This document shows, one piece after another, positions 1-9,580 of a DNA stretch of 64,000 bases (position 1 is the first letter of the stretch; every line of letters begins with the position of its first letter). Source of the stretch: JABDMD01 sp965203475. Lineage in GTDB: Bacteria > Pseudomonadota > Gammaproteobacteria > UBA4575. The stretch is from NCBI GenBank assembly GCA_965203475.1, contig OZ241890.1, positions 2,170,001-2,234,000 on the forward strand. The letters are read 5' to 3'. A program made the position numbers and the translations under genes. The notes beneath the pieces were generated by a model. The model searched no databases, was not told the DNA's origin, and worked only from the letters and a program-made list of their open reading frames with translations.

Positions 1-1679
1 TTCCTAAATTCCAGCCTTTCGTCTTCGTTCAAGCCATCGGTGCTTTCTTTATCAATAAGTTGCTGAATACGGGTTTCATTCAGCTTTCGATGTACCCAAT
101 GTAGCGCATCTCCCAATGCTTGTTCTGGATTTTCCAACTCTGGAGTGCTCCACGTAAGTAATTTTTGCAGCTGGGTTTCTTCATTGGTACCACGAAACCG
201 TTCAATCAATGCTGCATGATTCAGGTCAGGTTCTACTTTCCAGATGTCCGCTACTTTAGTTAATAAGGGTACACCACTGATAGAAGTAATATCTAAACTG
301 GGATCAAACTCGATGTTAGAAACCAAGGCGGGTTCTCGTAACAATGCTGCAATAGCAAGCCGGACCGGTGTGCCTTTATTGCTTGGTTTATTATCAGATG
401 ATTTATTGATGTTAGTACTAGAATGTTGAATTTTAGTGCCAACAATTTTTTCTAACTCTTCAAATATTAAATTTTTAAACACTCCATTAGGAAATTTTTC
501 TAATAAAGGCTTGGCAAGTTGAGCAAGTCTTGCTTTCCCAGCTGGAGTTCGTATGTCTGTATTTTCAGATAACTTATCAAAAATAAACCTAGATAGACTT
601 TCACCATCCTTTATATATTGTAAGAATATTTCTTTACCACGGTTTCGAATCAAGCTATCGGGATCTTCGCCTTGTGGTAAAAATAAAAATTTTGCGTCAA
701 CTCCATCGCTAAATAGTGGAATCGTATGTTGAGCGGCACGCCATGCAGCATCGCGACCTGCACGATCACCGTCAAAACAAAATATTATTTCCTGAGTGCA
801 TCGATAAAGCTGTTGAATGTGTTGAGGGGTCGTTGCTGTGCCTAAAGTAGCCACGACATTTTCAACCCCATGCTGAGACAGCGCGACTACATCCATATAG
901 CCTTCAACAACAATTAAATATTGAGATGTAGATTTTGCTTTACGCGCTTCATATAAACCATACAAAGATTCACTTTTGTGAAACAGTGGTGTTTCCGGAG
1001 AGTTTAAATATTTTGGAATACTGTCATCTAAAACCCTACCTCCAAATCCAATTACTCTACCTCGTCTATCTTTTATGGGGAATACAATTCGATTTCTGAA
1101 TCGATCATAAAAATTACCTTTCTCATTATTTTTTATTAACCCAGATTGTAAAAGTTGATCCTGTGTGGCTGCCCCATGGAATTGCGTAATTAAATTATCA
1201 AAGTTATCTGGCGCATAGCCTAAATCGAATTTAGCAGCAACATCACCACTTACACCACGATTTTTTAAGTAATTAATGGCTGGCTGATGTTCTCTTAATT
1301 GTTTTTTATAGTACGTATTAGCCTGTTCCAGCATATTTAATAAACCTTGGCGTGGCCCATTAACTTCTTTGGAAAATTCATCTCGTGGAATTTCTAGTCC
1401 ATGTTGTTGTGCAAGTACCTCAATGGCTTCAATAAAATCAAGCCGTTCATATTCCATTAGAAAACCTATAGCCGTACCATGGGCTCCGCAACCAAAACAA
1501 TGGTAGAACTGTTTATCCGGACTTACTGTAAAAGACGCTGTTTTTTCATTGTGGAAGGGGCAGCATGCTGAATATTCTTTGCCCTTTTTCTTTAATGGTA
1601 CATAACCGTCAATAAGTTCAACGATGTCGGTACGAGTCATTAAATCATCGATAAATGCTTGTGGAATTCTAGAAGGCAC
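1..1679 (-). CDS. dnaG: DNA primase DnaG, C-terminus cut by window edge
   Basis: DnaG makes the RNA primers that start leading strands and Okazaki fragments and works with the replicative helicase DnaB. About 559 codons are visible, running off the left edge; E. coli DnaG has 581 residues, so only the end of the helicase-binding domain is missing. The CHC2 zinc site is complete (C40, H43, C61, C64, same numbering as E. coli) and the TOPRIM core is readable (VEGYMDV, then FDGDRAG). The start is a GTG at 1679 (MPSRIPQAF), which agrees with the family N-terminus; no ATG is available in frame nearby. The usual upstream partners rpsU and yqeY lie about 14 kb away, so dnaG is detached from the classical rpsU-dnaG-rpoD unit here. 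Whether rpoD follows cannot be seen. Confidence 0.95.
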   Translation of the reverse strand, partial: MPSRIPQAFIDDLMTRTDIVELIDGYVPLKKKGKEYSACCPFHNEKTASFTVSPDKQFYHCFGCGAHGTAIGFLMEYERLDFIEAIEVLAQQHGLEIPRDEFSKEVNGPRQGLLNMLEQANTYYKKQLREHQPAINYLKNRGVSGDVAAKFDLGYAPDNFDNLITQFHGAATQDQLLQSGLIKNNEKGNFYDRFRNRIVFPIKDRRGRVIGFGGRVLDDSIPKYLNSPETPLFHKSESLYGLYEARKAKSTSQYLIVVEGYMDVVALSQHGVENVVATLGTATTPQHIQQLYRCTQEIIFCFDGDRAGRDAAWRAAQHTIPLFSDGVDAKFLFLPQGEDPDSLIRNRGKEIFLQYIKDGESLSRFIFDKLSENTDIRTPAGKARLAQLAKPLLEKFPNGVFKNLIFEELEKIVGTKIQHSSTNINKSSDNKPSNKGTPVRLAIAALLREPALVSNIEFDPSLDITSISGVPLLTKVADIWKVEPDLNHAALIERFRGTNEETQLQKLLTWSTPELENPEQALGDALHWVHRKLNETRIQQLIDKESTDGLNEDERLEFR

Positions 1680-1826
1680 TTTTAAATTACATAACCAGGA
1701 TTTAATAATTTTTATGTATTATCGCTAAGTCAGTTGCCTGAGCAGAAGTAAAGTATAGGACTGCTCTTATAAGCATTCAAACTAGGAAATCATATTCTTA
1801 TGATTTAAAACAACCCGAGATTTAGT

Positions 1827-3335
1827 CTACTGGATAATTTGATGAATTTTATTTAGTTGAACCGCATATGGATTATTTTTTCTAATTTCTTCCGGTAAGT
1901 TACTGATGCTATCAATTGCCTGATCACGATTTTCATAGATTCCGTAAACTAAAACATACCACGTTTTATTGTCTACGCTTTTTTGATAATAGGCGGTTTG
2001 TTGTTTTAGCTGATGTTGATTTACAAATGAAAATAGATTTTCCTTGCTTGGAGAAGCAACAATTTGCAAGGTATAAGAATTCTTATTTTGGTTTAATAAC
2101 CAGTTTGAGTTAAGTAGTTGCTTATTAGGAGATATATCAGTATTTTCGCTAACAATTTCTGGTTTTTTTTCATCTTCTTTCAACGGCCCTAATACTAAGG
2201 GCGCTACATAAGGTTTAAAGACCTCTTGCTTGACGTCTGTTTTTGCATTGTCACTATTATTTTCTTTATGGGTAGAAACATCTTCTGAATGTGTAATAAT
2301 TTCCTTGTCATCTAAATTTGTTGTATTTTCTTCATAATGTTTTATGTCTAACTCATAACTTTCTTCAGACTTCTGACTATTTATCAAAAGTAATGCAATA
2401 ACTGCTAAACCAACTATAGCAGCTACTATAATTGCTAGCCTTTTACTTGACGCGGCATGTAAATTATTTTCTGTTAAGTTATTCTCAGGACTTTGCATGC
2501 CTAGCTTTGCAATTGTTTCACGTGCAAGTTTATTGATGTTTCGTGGCAGCCCTCTTGATTTTGTAAATATTTCAGTATGAATTTCAGGGCTGAACAAGCT
2601 GTTATTGGTGGAACCTGCTTGATTAAGACGAAAATCAATATATTTTTCACACTGAGTCGCATTAAAAGGTAAAACATTTATTTGGTATAATTGTGTGGCA
2701 GCTGGATTAGATTGTTCAAGCTCACTGATTTTAGTTTGAATTTTTGGTTCCGCACTTAGTACCAAGCCTAGATTCTCTTTTGACTGTAACCCTACATGAT
2801 GCTTTAACTGCAATAATTCATCTAAGGATTCGCTATCTAATCGATGGGCATCATCAATGATAAGAACAGGATGTTTACCATTTTCTATATATTTTCCAAT
2901 ATATTCGTCGCTTTCCAGTGGTTCGATAGAGCTATCACTTGATAATCGCCAACGTTCTTTGAATCTATTTTCTATATCTTCAAATCCAGTAACATCTTTG
3001 GCACGTAGTGTACAAAAGTTAAAGTGTTGATAACCCCTGCGAAGTAAAATGCGAAGTAAAGTAGTTTTTCCTACACCTATGTCGCCTAATAAAACAAGTG
3101 TTGAATTTTGATTATTTAAATATTCGATCATTACATTGATGCACATGTCCAATTTTTGATCTGAAAATATAAAAGAATCACGCGCATGATCTACGAAAGG
3201 ATTTTGACTTAAACCTAATGTTTCCAAGCACTCATTAGAAATAAAGTCTGACTCAGGACTATTCATAGGGTTTGTGCCGTACTGATCTTTAGATAATTCT
3301 TGCATTAAATATGCGTTCATGCTCTGCAATTGCAT
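1827..3335 (-). CDS. damX: DamX-like AAA ATPase with SPOR domain
   Basis: Cell-division-associated inner-membrane protein. The order is an ExeA-like AAA ATPase (Walker A GDIGVGKTT at about 84-92, Walker B LIIDDAH at about 158-164), one transmembrane segment near 299-318, an acidic, presumably periplasmic linker, and a C-terminal SPOR domain from about residue 420 that should bind denuded septal peptidoglycan. The aroK-aroB-damX order is typical of gammaproteobacteria, with dgt interposed here. The start is uncertain: the first ATG at 3335 overlaps the end of dgt by 47 bp, and ATGs at 3320 and 3305 are equally possible; none has a good Shine-Dalgarno sequence. The ATPase half makes this more like the ExeA/DamX fusion of pseudomonads than the shorter enterobacterial DamX. 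The biochemical role of the ATPase part is not known to me. Confidence 0.85.
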   Translation of the reverse strand: MQLQSMNAYLMQELSKDQYGTNPMNSPESDFISNECLETLGLSQNPFVDHARDSFIFSDQKLDMCINVMIEYLNNQNSTLVLLGDIGVGKTTLLRILLRRGYQHFNFCTLRAKDVTGFEDIENRFKERWRLSSDSSIEPLESDEYIGKYIENGKHPVLIIDDAHRLDSESLDELLQLKHHVGLQSKENLGLVLSAEPKIQTKISELEQSNPAATQLYQINVLPFNATQCEKYIDFRLNQAGSTNNSLFSPEIHTEIFTKSRGLPRNINKLARETIAKLGMQSPENNLTENNLHAASSKRLAIIVAAIVGLAVIALLLINSQKSEESYELDIKHYEENTTNLDDKEIITHSEDVSTHKENNSDNAKTDVKQEVFKPYVAPLVLGPLKEDEKKPEIVSENTDISPNKQLLNSNWLLNQNKNSYTLQIVASPSKENLFSFVNQHQLKQQTAYYQKSVDNKTWYVLVYGIYENRDQAIDSISNLPEEIRKNNPYAVQLNKIHQIIQ

Positions 3336-4479
3336 AACGATCTGTCATGCCTGCAATATAGTCGGATACTATACGTGCTTTACCGCTTTCTCCAGATATT
3401 TGTTGAGCAGATTCTGCATATACATGATATTCGTCTGGCATCAGCAATGGGTCACGATAAAATGCATCAAATAAATCAAATATGATAGTAGTTGCTTTTT
3501 GACTCATTTGATGGACTCGATAGTGTTGATAAAGATTTTTACGCAAAAATGTTTTTAGCTCATGATTTTTATTTTTCATAGGCTCGCTAAAACGGATTAA
3601 TGAATTTTTCTGATTGCGAATATCTTGTATAGAGTTTGGTTCAATTGTTTCAATTTCTGATTTACTGGTAGACACTAAATTTAAAACTAAATCATTAATT
3701 ATATTTCGAATAGACTCATAAATTTTTCTACGAGTGCTAATTGTAGAAAACTGTCTACACGTTTCTTCAAAATGAGTATTGAAAATCTCAACATTTTGCA
3801 GTTGCTCAATTGTGATTAACTCGGCACGTAGACCATCGTCAATGTCATGATTATTGTACGCAATTTCATCAGCATAATTGGTCAACTGTGCTTCAAGGCT
3901 GGGTTGTGTCCTATTAATAAATCGTTGTCCAACCTCACCGAGCATTTCTGCATTTTTACGAGAGCAATGTTTTAAAATTCCCTCTCGTGTTTCAAATGTT
4001 AAATTTAATCCTTCAAATGAAGGATATTTTAATTCCAGCTCATCTACTACGCGTAACGACTGTAAATTATGCTCGAACCCTCCATGTGCTTGCATGCATT
4101 CATTTAACGCATCTTGTCCAGCATGCCCAAATGGCGTGTGACCTAAATCATGTGCAAGCGCAATGGCTTCACTTAAGTCTTCATTTACACGTAATGCGCG
4201 TGCTATTGCTCGTGCAATTTGAGCAACTTCAATGGTATGTGTTAATCGTGTGCGAAATAAATCACCTTCATGATTAACAAATACTTGGGTTTTATATTCT
4301 AGTCTGCGAAAAGCTGTGCTATGAATAATTCGTTCACGATCCCTTTGAAATTCTCCTCTTTGTTGTGATTTGCGTTCTGCATATTTTCGCCCTTTGGAAT
4401 TATTTTCGTGAGCTGCATAAGAGGCTAGAGTATTTGGAGTAATATTATTTTTATGATTTTGTAAGGTAATAACACTCAT
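3289..4479 (-). CDS. dgt: dGTPase-like deoxynucleotide triphosphohydrolase
   Basis: HD-superfamily enzyme that hydrolyses dNTPs to the deoxynucleoside plus tripolyphosphate, trimming dNTP pools. The metal site is visible: H81 in LTHTIEV, H110-D111 in LAHDLGH, and a later conserved YADEIAYNNHDIDD stretch around residues 202-215. At 396 residues it is nearer the shorter dGTPase-like subfamily (type 2) than the roughly 500-residue E. coli Dgt. It starts at ATG 4479, 8 bp downstream of the aroB stop, and its 3' end overlaps damX, so it is probably co-transcribed and translationally coupled. Substrate preference (dGTP or broad dNTP) cannot be read from the sequence. Confidence 0.9.
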   Translation of the reverse strand: MSVITLQNHKNNITPNTLASYAAHENNSKGRKYAERKSQQRGEFQRDRERIIHSTAFRRLEYKTQVFVNHEGDLFRTRLTHTIEVAQIARAIARALRVNEDLSEAIALAHDLGHTPFGHAGQDALNECMQAHGGFEHNLQSLRVVDELELKYPSFEGLNLTFETREGILKHCSRKNAEMLGEVGQRFINRTQPSLEAQLTNYADEIAYNNHDIDDGLRAELITIEQLQNVEIFNTHFEETCRQFSTISTRRKIYESIRNIINDLVLNLVSTSKSEIETIEPNSIQDIRNQKNSLIRFSEPMKNKNHELKTFLRKNLYQHYRVHQMSQKATTIIFDLFDAFYRDPLLMPDEYHVYAESAQQISGESGKARIVSDYIAGMTDRYAIAEHERIFNARII

Positions 4480-4487
4480 TGAAACGA

Positions 4488-5567
4488 TTAAATATAGCTT
4501 TGCAGTGTATTTTTTAACACTGTTGGTGAGAATTCGCTAGTCAATACAGCATTTCCAATACTCTTTAATAAGACAAGATACAATTTCCCTTGACGCGACT
4601 TTTTATCTACTGCCATCAGTTCTAAAAATTTGTCTGGAGGTATGGAGTCAGGCGGTTGTGTAGGCAATTGCGCTTTTACTAGTAGATTTTTTATTCTTGA
4701 ATATTCGTTTTCGTTGATCCAGCCTAGATCTAAACATAATCGCGCCGCCATCAACATACCACAGGCAACGGCTTCGCCATGCAACCAGCTTCCATAACCT
4801 GTACCGGTCTCAATGGCATGTCCAAATGTATGTCCATAATTTAGTAATGCTCTTATACCAGACTGTTCTAGTTCATCTTCTTTCACCACTTGAGCTTTAT
4901 TTTCACAAGAACGATAGATAGCATAGGATAGTGCCTCCGGATTACGAGTAAGCAGGTCGTCAAGATTTTTTTCTAACCATTCAAAAAAACTTTTATCACG
5001 AATTAATCCGTATTTAATGACCTCTGCAATTCCTGCGCAAAGTTCCCGCTCATCTAATGTTTGCAATGTATTGTGATCTGATATGACACATTGAGGTTGG
5101 TAAAACGCTCCAATCATATTTTTTCCTAGCACATGGTTTACACCGGTTTTCCCACCTACAGAAGAATCAACTTGGGCCAGTAAAGTTGTTGGAATTTGAA
5201 TAAAATTAACACCTCGTTGATAAGTAGCTGCGGCAAATCCGGTAATATCACCAATTACACCGCCTCCTAATGCAATTAAAGTTGTATTACGATCATGTCG
5301 ATTTTTCAAAAGTGAATCGAATATTTGGTTGACTGTATCAATGGTTTTATATTGTTCACCATCAGGAAGAATTTCGACTGTTGTTCGAAAATGTTTGCAG
5401 TTAGCTAAAACTTGATCAAGATATAGTGGTGCTACAACTTCGTTGCTTACAATGAATACTGAGTCGCCATGAATATGTTGTGTAGTATAGTTTCCGTTTA
5501 GTAATAGCCCCGTCCCAATATATATTGGGTAACTACGTTTCCCTAGTTCTACCTCAAATGTTTTCAT
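4488..5567 (-). CDS. aroB: 3-dehydroquinate synthase
   Basis: Second step of the shikimate pathway: NAD-dependent conversion of DAHP to 3-dehydroquinate in the cytoplasm. The 359-residue length is standard (E. coli 362). Signature segments are present: GGGVIGDITGFAAA (NAD binding), PTTLLAQVDSSVGGKTGVN, and the zinc-ligand regions around NYGHTFGHAIE and HGEAVACGM. The start ATG overlaps the aroK stop by 4 bp (ATGA type), so the two are translationally coupled, as in most gammaproteobacteria. Confidence 0.97.
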   Translation of the reverse strand: MKTFEVELGKRSYPIYIGTGLLLNGNYTTQHIHGDSVFIVSNEVVAPLYLDQVLANCKHFRTTVEILPDGEQYKTIDTVNQIFDSLLKNRHDRNTTLIALGGGVIGDITGFAAATYQRGVNFIQIPTTLLAQVDSSVGGKTGVNHVLGKNMIGAFYQPQCVISDHNTLQTLDERELCAGIAEVIKYGLIRDKSFFEWLEKNLDDLLTRNPEALSYAIYRSCENKAQVVKEDELEQSGIRALLNYGHTFGHAIETGTGYGSWLHGEAVACGMLMAARLCLDLGWINENEYSRIKNLLVKAQLPTQPPDSIPPDKFLELMAVDKKSRQGKLYLVLLKSIGNAVLTSEFSPTVLKNTLQSYI

Positions 5568-6076
5568 GTATTTATCGTTTTTAAAATTTGATTCATGGCC
5601 CAGGTAGTCGTGTGCTTGTCTGTACTAATAATATGATCCGCGATTGACTCATATAGTGGTTCTCTTTGATCAAGTAGCTTAGAAATAGTTTCTGCTTTAT
5701 CATTTGCTAAGAGTAAAGGACGTTTTGCATCATTTTTAGTACGTGATACTAGGGTTTCTACCGTTGCTTTTAAGTAATATATCACCCCAGAATTGCTGAT
5801 AATTTTCCGGGTGTTTTCAGAAAGTACTGCACCTCCGCCTGTTGCTAATACTATATCTTGCTTATCACATAGATCCGCAATGATTTTTTCTTCGCGAACT
5901 CGGAATCCTTTTTCTCCTTCAAATTCAAAAATAGTAGCAATATCAACCCCAGATTTTTTTTCGATTGCTTTATCAGTGTCATGAAATTCTTTGCCAAGTT
6001 TTCGTGCAAGTTTTTTGCCAACGGTAGATTTGCCTGCACCCATCAAGCCAATCAATATTAAATTATTTTTTTTCAC
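5564..6076 (-). CDS. aroK: Shikimate kinase
   Basis: Phosphorylates shikimate to shikimate-3-phosphate with ATP. The P-loop GLMGAGKST is at about residues 10-18, the shikimate-binding DTD follows near residue 38, and GGGAV lies near residue 80. Its 170 residues match the family. The start is a GTG at 6076 placed directly before the KKNNLILIG strand; no better start is in frame. It is first in the aroK-aroB-dgt-damX run and is separated from upstream pilQ by a strong hairpin terminator at about 6157-6189. It must therefore have its own promoter in the roughly 80 bp in between, where I see no convincing consensus boxes. Confidence 0.95.
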   Translation of the reverse strand: MKKNNLILIGLMGAGKSTVGKKLARKLGKEFHDTDKAIEKKSGVDIATIFEFEGEKGFRVREEKIIADLCDKQDIVLATGGGAVLSENTRKIISNSGVIYYLKATVETLVSRTKNDAKRPLLLANDKAETISKLLDQREPLYESIADHIISTDKHTTTWAMNQILKTINT

Positions 6077-6156
6077 AAATAGTACTAATAGATAGCATCA
6101 CACAGCAGCCCATTCTATCGAGACAGGCAGCATAGAGAAAGATTTCAGCACGCAAT

Positions 6157-6189
6157 AAAAAAGCCCTCTCTATGGAGAGGGCTTTTTTT
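6157..6189. terminator. Bidirectional intrinsic terminator between pilQ and aroK
   Basis: An 8-bp G+C-rich perfect stem (GCCCTCTC at 6163-6170, GAGAGGGC at 6175-6182) with a 4-nt loop is flanked by six A residues on the left and seven T residues on the right. It therefore forms a hairpin followed by a U-tract in either direction. On the minus strand it sits 29 bp after the pilQ stop and would end the pilMNOPQ transcript. It is the only textbook intrinsic terminator I found in the window. Confidence 0.92.
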
Positions 6190-6217
6190 GTTTGATTTGA
6201 ATCTTATCTAAATCAAA

Positions 6218-8386
6218 TTAATTTACGAGTGATAATTGCTCATCAATAATTTTTGGCGTAACAAAAATGAGAAGCTCTGATTTGTCATTCGATACAGTTG
6301 TAGTTTTAAACAGTCGACCTACGAATGGGATGTCCGAGAAGAAAGGTACTCGTGTAACCGCATCATTTTTATCCGTTTGATACACACCACCTAAGACGAT
6401 AGTTTGTCCATTGTCTACTAATACATCTGTTTCCACGCGATTCGTGTCAATGGCCGGCACTTGACCGCCACCAATGTTAATTACTGTTTCACTTCTGGCG
6501 TCATTGTTGACTTGTAGTTTCATCGAAATTCTATTATCCGGCGTAACTTGTGGCGTTACTTCTAATGATAGAACTGCTTTTTTGAATTCTACATCTGTTG
6601 CGCCACTGGAGGTTTGTGATTGGAAGGGGATTTCCTGGCCTTGCTCTATTCGCGCTGTGGTTTGATTGGATGCAATTACACGTGGTGTAGACACGATTTC
6701 AGCTCTACTTTCTGCCTGTGCTGCAGATAATTCAAGCTCAACCAAGAAGCCAAAGGGTAATTTTGCAATGGCCAATCCTAAACTACCCGCAACAGTTGCA
6801 GCAGGCAAGTTTACATTTAAACGATCTTCAAACTCCAGCTCTTCGCCATTGATGAGTTGTGTGGTTCCATTTAAGGTTCCTGAAGTGACGTCTGCGGTAT
6901 CGCCTCTGGCAAGATCACCGCCATCAAGATTGGATACACCAAATCGTACACCCAGATCCTTACTGAAATTATCATTAGCAACCACAATTCTGGATTCAAT
7001 TAACACTTGTTTAACCGGCACATCCAGTCGATCCACCAGGCGTCGTATTTCATTGAGTTTTAATGCAGTGTCTTGAATAAGCAGTGTATTAGTACGACTA
7101 TCCACTGATACATTGCCTCGTTCTGATAACAATACATTATCAGATGATTTTAGTAGATCAGCGATGTCTGCTGCACGTGCATAATTCACTTGCATGTATT
7201 CAGAACGTAGTGGGGCTAATTCTTGAACCTGTTGTTGTGACTCTAGCTCCAGTTTTTCACGAGCCGCAATTTCTTCGCTAGGCGCCACATATACTACATT
7301 GCCATTTTCACGTTTTCCCAGTCCTTTGGTTTTAAGAATGATATCTAGCGCCTGATCCCAGGGTACATTTTTCAAACGTAGCGTTAAGTTACCCGATACT
7401 GCATCACTGACCACCATATTCAAGCCAGTAAAGTCGGCAATAAGTTGTAGTACTGAGCGGACTTCAATGTCCTGAAAGTTCAACGATAGTCGTTCACCTT
7501 CAAAAGATTCTTGTCGTCGCTGCTGAATAATTTCTTCGGGGACTTCTCTTACTTCCACTACGTATTGATTATTTGATTGATAAGCTAAATGTTCATAGTG
7601 TTTATCTTTATCGGGCGAGACGATTAATTTACTATGAGCACCTTCCTTAAATGTTTCAAACAACTGTACGGGTGTCGCAAAGTCAGTAACATCCCATCGT
7701 TTTTGGAAATTACTTGGTAAGGAAGTATCTTCAAAATGGACGATAATATTTCCGCCTTGTTCGTTTAAGCTGATTGGCACATTAGGATTAGATAATTCAA
7801 TCACGATACGTCCTGCACCCCCTTCACCACGTCTAAAGTCCACGCGGTTAATATTATTTCCACTAGATACATTAGTAGTTTGTGCACTAGTTTCAGTTGC
7901 TCCGCTGCTTGCAACTTGCATCGCGCCACTACCGTCACCGGAACCGATTGTTAGAATTAAGTTATTTCCAGAAACAGCCGTTTGATAATCTTCCATGCGT
8001 GATAAATTCACTACCACACGGGTTCGGCCGTTGGCTTCTGCGGTATTTACGGATTTCGCAACACCAATGCCTACATCGTGAAAGCGTGTCACTAAGTCAT
8101 TATTGGTTCCTGCAAAGTCTAGGGCGATACGTGCAGGGTTATCAATAGTGAACGCTATAGGGTCAGCAGGGGCATTGGCGAATTCTAGTGAAACTTGAAT
8201 TTGGTCATTAGGGAGACTGGCAAACTTAATATCTTGTAAGGAATTTTGTGCAAAAGTGGTAGTAGAACTTCCAAGTAATAAAATTAATAACACTAAATAC
8301 TTGAAACACGAAATTCTTAAATAAGAATTATGCCTGTGAGAAATTTTTTCTCGAAAATTAGTTAGAATATATTTTACGTTATTCAT
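6218..8386 (-). CDS. pilQ: Type IV pilus secretin PilQ
   Basis: Outer-membrane secretin through which the type IV pilus emerges. The 722-residue protein has an N-terminal signal peptide with an unusually long charged n-region (hydrophobic core about residues 29-46, cleavage probably after TFAQ). Two AMIN-type peptidoglycan-binding regions follow (about 50-290), then an STN/secretin N domain (LNFQDIEVRSVLQLIADFTG), and the C-terminal secretin domain with the conserved VLGGVYQ and VPFFSDIPFVGRLFK motifs. It is the last gene of pilMNOPQ, 57 bp after pilP, and is followed by the terminator near 6170. An internal methionine at position 1 of a shorter n-region is not available, so the long leader may be real. 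Confidence 0.96.
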   Translation of the reverse strand: MNNVKYILTNFREKISHRHNSYLRISCFKYLVLLILLLGSSTTTFAQNSLQDIKFASLPNDQIQVSLEFANAPADPIAFTIDNPARIALDFAGTNNDLVTRFHDVGIGVAKSVNTAEANGRTRVVVNLSRMEDYQTAVSGNNLILTIGSGDGSGAMQVASSGATETSAQTTNVSSGNNINRVDFRRGEGGAGRIVIELSNPNVPISLNEQGGNIIVHFEDTSLPSNFQKRWDVTDFATPVQLFETFKEGAHSKLIVSPDKDKHYEHLAYQSNNQYVVEVREVPEEIIQQRRQESFEGERLSLNFQDIEVRSVLQLIADFTGLNMVVSDAVSGNLTLRLKNVPWDQALDIILKTKGLGKRENGNVVYVAPSEEIAAREKLELESQQQVQELAPLRSEYMQVNYARAADIADLLKSSDNVLLSERGNVSVDSRTNTLLIQDTALKLNEIRRLVDRLDVPVKQVLIESRIVVANDNFSKDLGVRFGVSNLDGGDLARGDTADVTSGTLNGTTQLINGEELEFEDRLNVNLPAATVAGSLGLAIAKLPFGFLVELELSAAQAESRAEIVSTPRVIASNQTTARIEQGQEIPFQSQTSSGATDVEFKKAVLSLEVTPQVTPDNRISMKLQVNNDARSETVINIGGGQVPAIDTNRVETDVLVDNGQTIVLGGVYQTDKNDAVTRVPFFSDIPFVGRLFKTTTVSNDKSELLIFVTPKIIDEQLSLVN

Positions 8387-8443
8387 GGCAAAATGCCCCT
8401 TGTATGTAAGCTTTCCCTAAAAAATTATAAATTCACTTTGATG

Positions 8444-8989
8444 TTAATCACTTAATGCGATTGACCCATCACGTTTACGCCAGCCACCAAATCCATCTGG
8501 AATAATTTCTTCGATTTGTATTCCAGCATCAGACACATTTAATACTTTGCCATTATTTTGGCCTAAGTAATTTCCCTCAGAGATACGTTGTATTGTCTTT
8601 TCAGGAGTTTGTATTAACGCCCACAAAATTCCTCGTTGTTCCATGGTGCCGACCATGCGCAAGGTATCGAGCGGGAAATTTTCTAAAAATTCAGGAGTGC
8701 GGTTTGGATCTGGCGATATAGAAGAATCCGGACGGCTGATATTTTGTACAATTTTGGCTTGGAAAATGGTTGCATCAAAAGGATTCCGTTGTTCATCCGC
8801 AACATACTTAAAACTTTTATAGGGCTTTACCTCTGGAATAGGATCTATGCCAGGAGGTTCACGAGATTTTACTTCTTCTACATAATCTTCTAAGTCTCGT
8901 AGCTCGCGACCACAACCAACAAACAACGTTGTAAATGCAATTAGTAAAAGTACTACATAAGAAGAAATTGGGCGTACTGAAAATTTCAT
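8444..8989 (-). CDS. pilP: Type IV pilus lipoprotein PilP
   Basis: Inner-membrane-anchored lipoprotein that links the PilNO platform to the secretin PilQ. The signal peptide ends in a lipobox (LFVGC, acylated Cys at about residue 26). Then comes the typical low-complexity linker with PPGIDPIPE, and the C-terminal beta-domain (TLRMVGTMEQRG, DGFGGWRKRDGSIAL). Its 181 residues match the family. It lies 2 bp after pilO. Confidence 0.95.
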   Translation of the reverse strand: MKFSVRPISSYVVLLLIAFTTLFVGCGRELRDLEDYVEEVKSREPPGIDPIPEVKPYKSFKYVADEQRNPFDATIFQAKIVQNISRPDSSISPDPNRTPEFLENFPLDTLRMVGTMEQRGILWALIQTPEKTIQRISEGNYLGQNNGKVLNVSDAGIQIEEIIPDGFGGWRKRDGSIALSD

Positions 8990-8991
8990 AA

Positions 8992-9576
8992 CTATTCTTC
9001 GTCTTCTTCTAAGTAACGATAGGTTTTAACCGTTGCTGTCATCGTCATTGCATCACTGCCCTTCGGTGTTAAAGAAATATTATGCAGTGTTACGATTCTT
9101 GGTAGTGCGGCAATTTCACTGGCAAAGGTTCCAAATTGGTGATAGTTCCCTACAACACGAAGATCGATTGGCTTTTCCGCATAAAATTCTCTAACCGCTT
9201 CTCCACGTGGTTTAAATAATTGAATTTCTAAGCCGCTGGCTAAACCGGTTTGTGAGATATCAACAATTAATGCAGGAATTTCAGTTTTACTGGGTAGCTG
9301 CCTTAACAAGGTACCAAAAGTTCTACGCATTTCTTCAAGCTGTACTTTATACAATTCAAGATTAGCCGCTTTTTCGGCTTTATCTTCAAATGTTTTTTTC
9401 AGTTCTACCTCTTTTGCTTGTACCCGTTTTAAATTTTCTAACTGATTTTTATGATGTAAATAATATCCTGCAAATAATATTGCTATGCAGACCACACCAA
9501 TCATAAGCACTTTAATCCATAAAGCCGCAGTTCCTACATTGTTTAAATTTATATCTCTTAATTCTGAAAAATCCAT
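8992..9576 (-). CDS. pilO: Type IV pilus alignment protein PilO
   Basis: Bitopic inner-membrane protein of the PilMNOP alignment complex. One transmembrane helix lies near residues 21-41 (VLMIGVVCIAILFAGYYL). A coiled coil follows (about 45-95), then a ferredoxin-like periplasmic domain (GLEIQLFKPRGE, PIDLRVVGNYHQFG). It starts at ATG 9576, 4 bp after the pilN stop. Confidence 0.95.
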   Translation of the reverse strand: MDFSELRDINLNNVGTAALWIKVLMIGVVCIAILFAGYYLHHKNQLENLKRVQAKEVELKKTFEDKAEKAANLELYKVQLEEMRRTFGTLLRQLPSKTEIPALIVDISQTGLASGLEIQLFKPRGEAVREFYAEKPIDLRVVGNYHQFGTFASEIAALPRIVTLHNISLTPKGSDAMTMTATVKTYRYLEEDEE

Positions 9577-9580
9577 GGAA

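Noticed and set aside
6666..7076. A 136-codon plus-strand frame opposite pilQ
   Set aside because: Pure Ser/Thr/Pro-rich antisense shadow of the conserved secretin; no protein-like motif.
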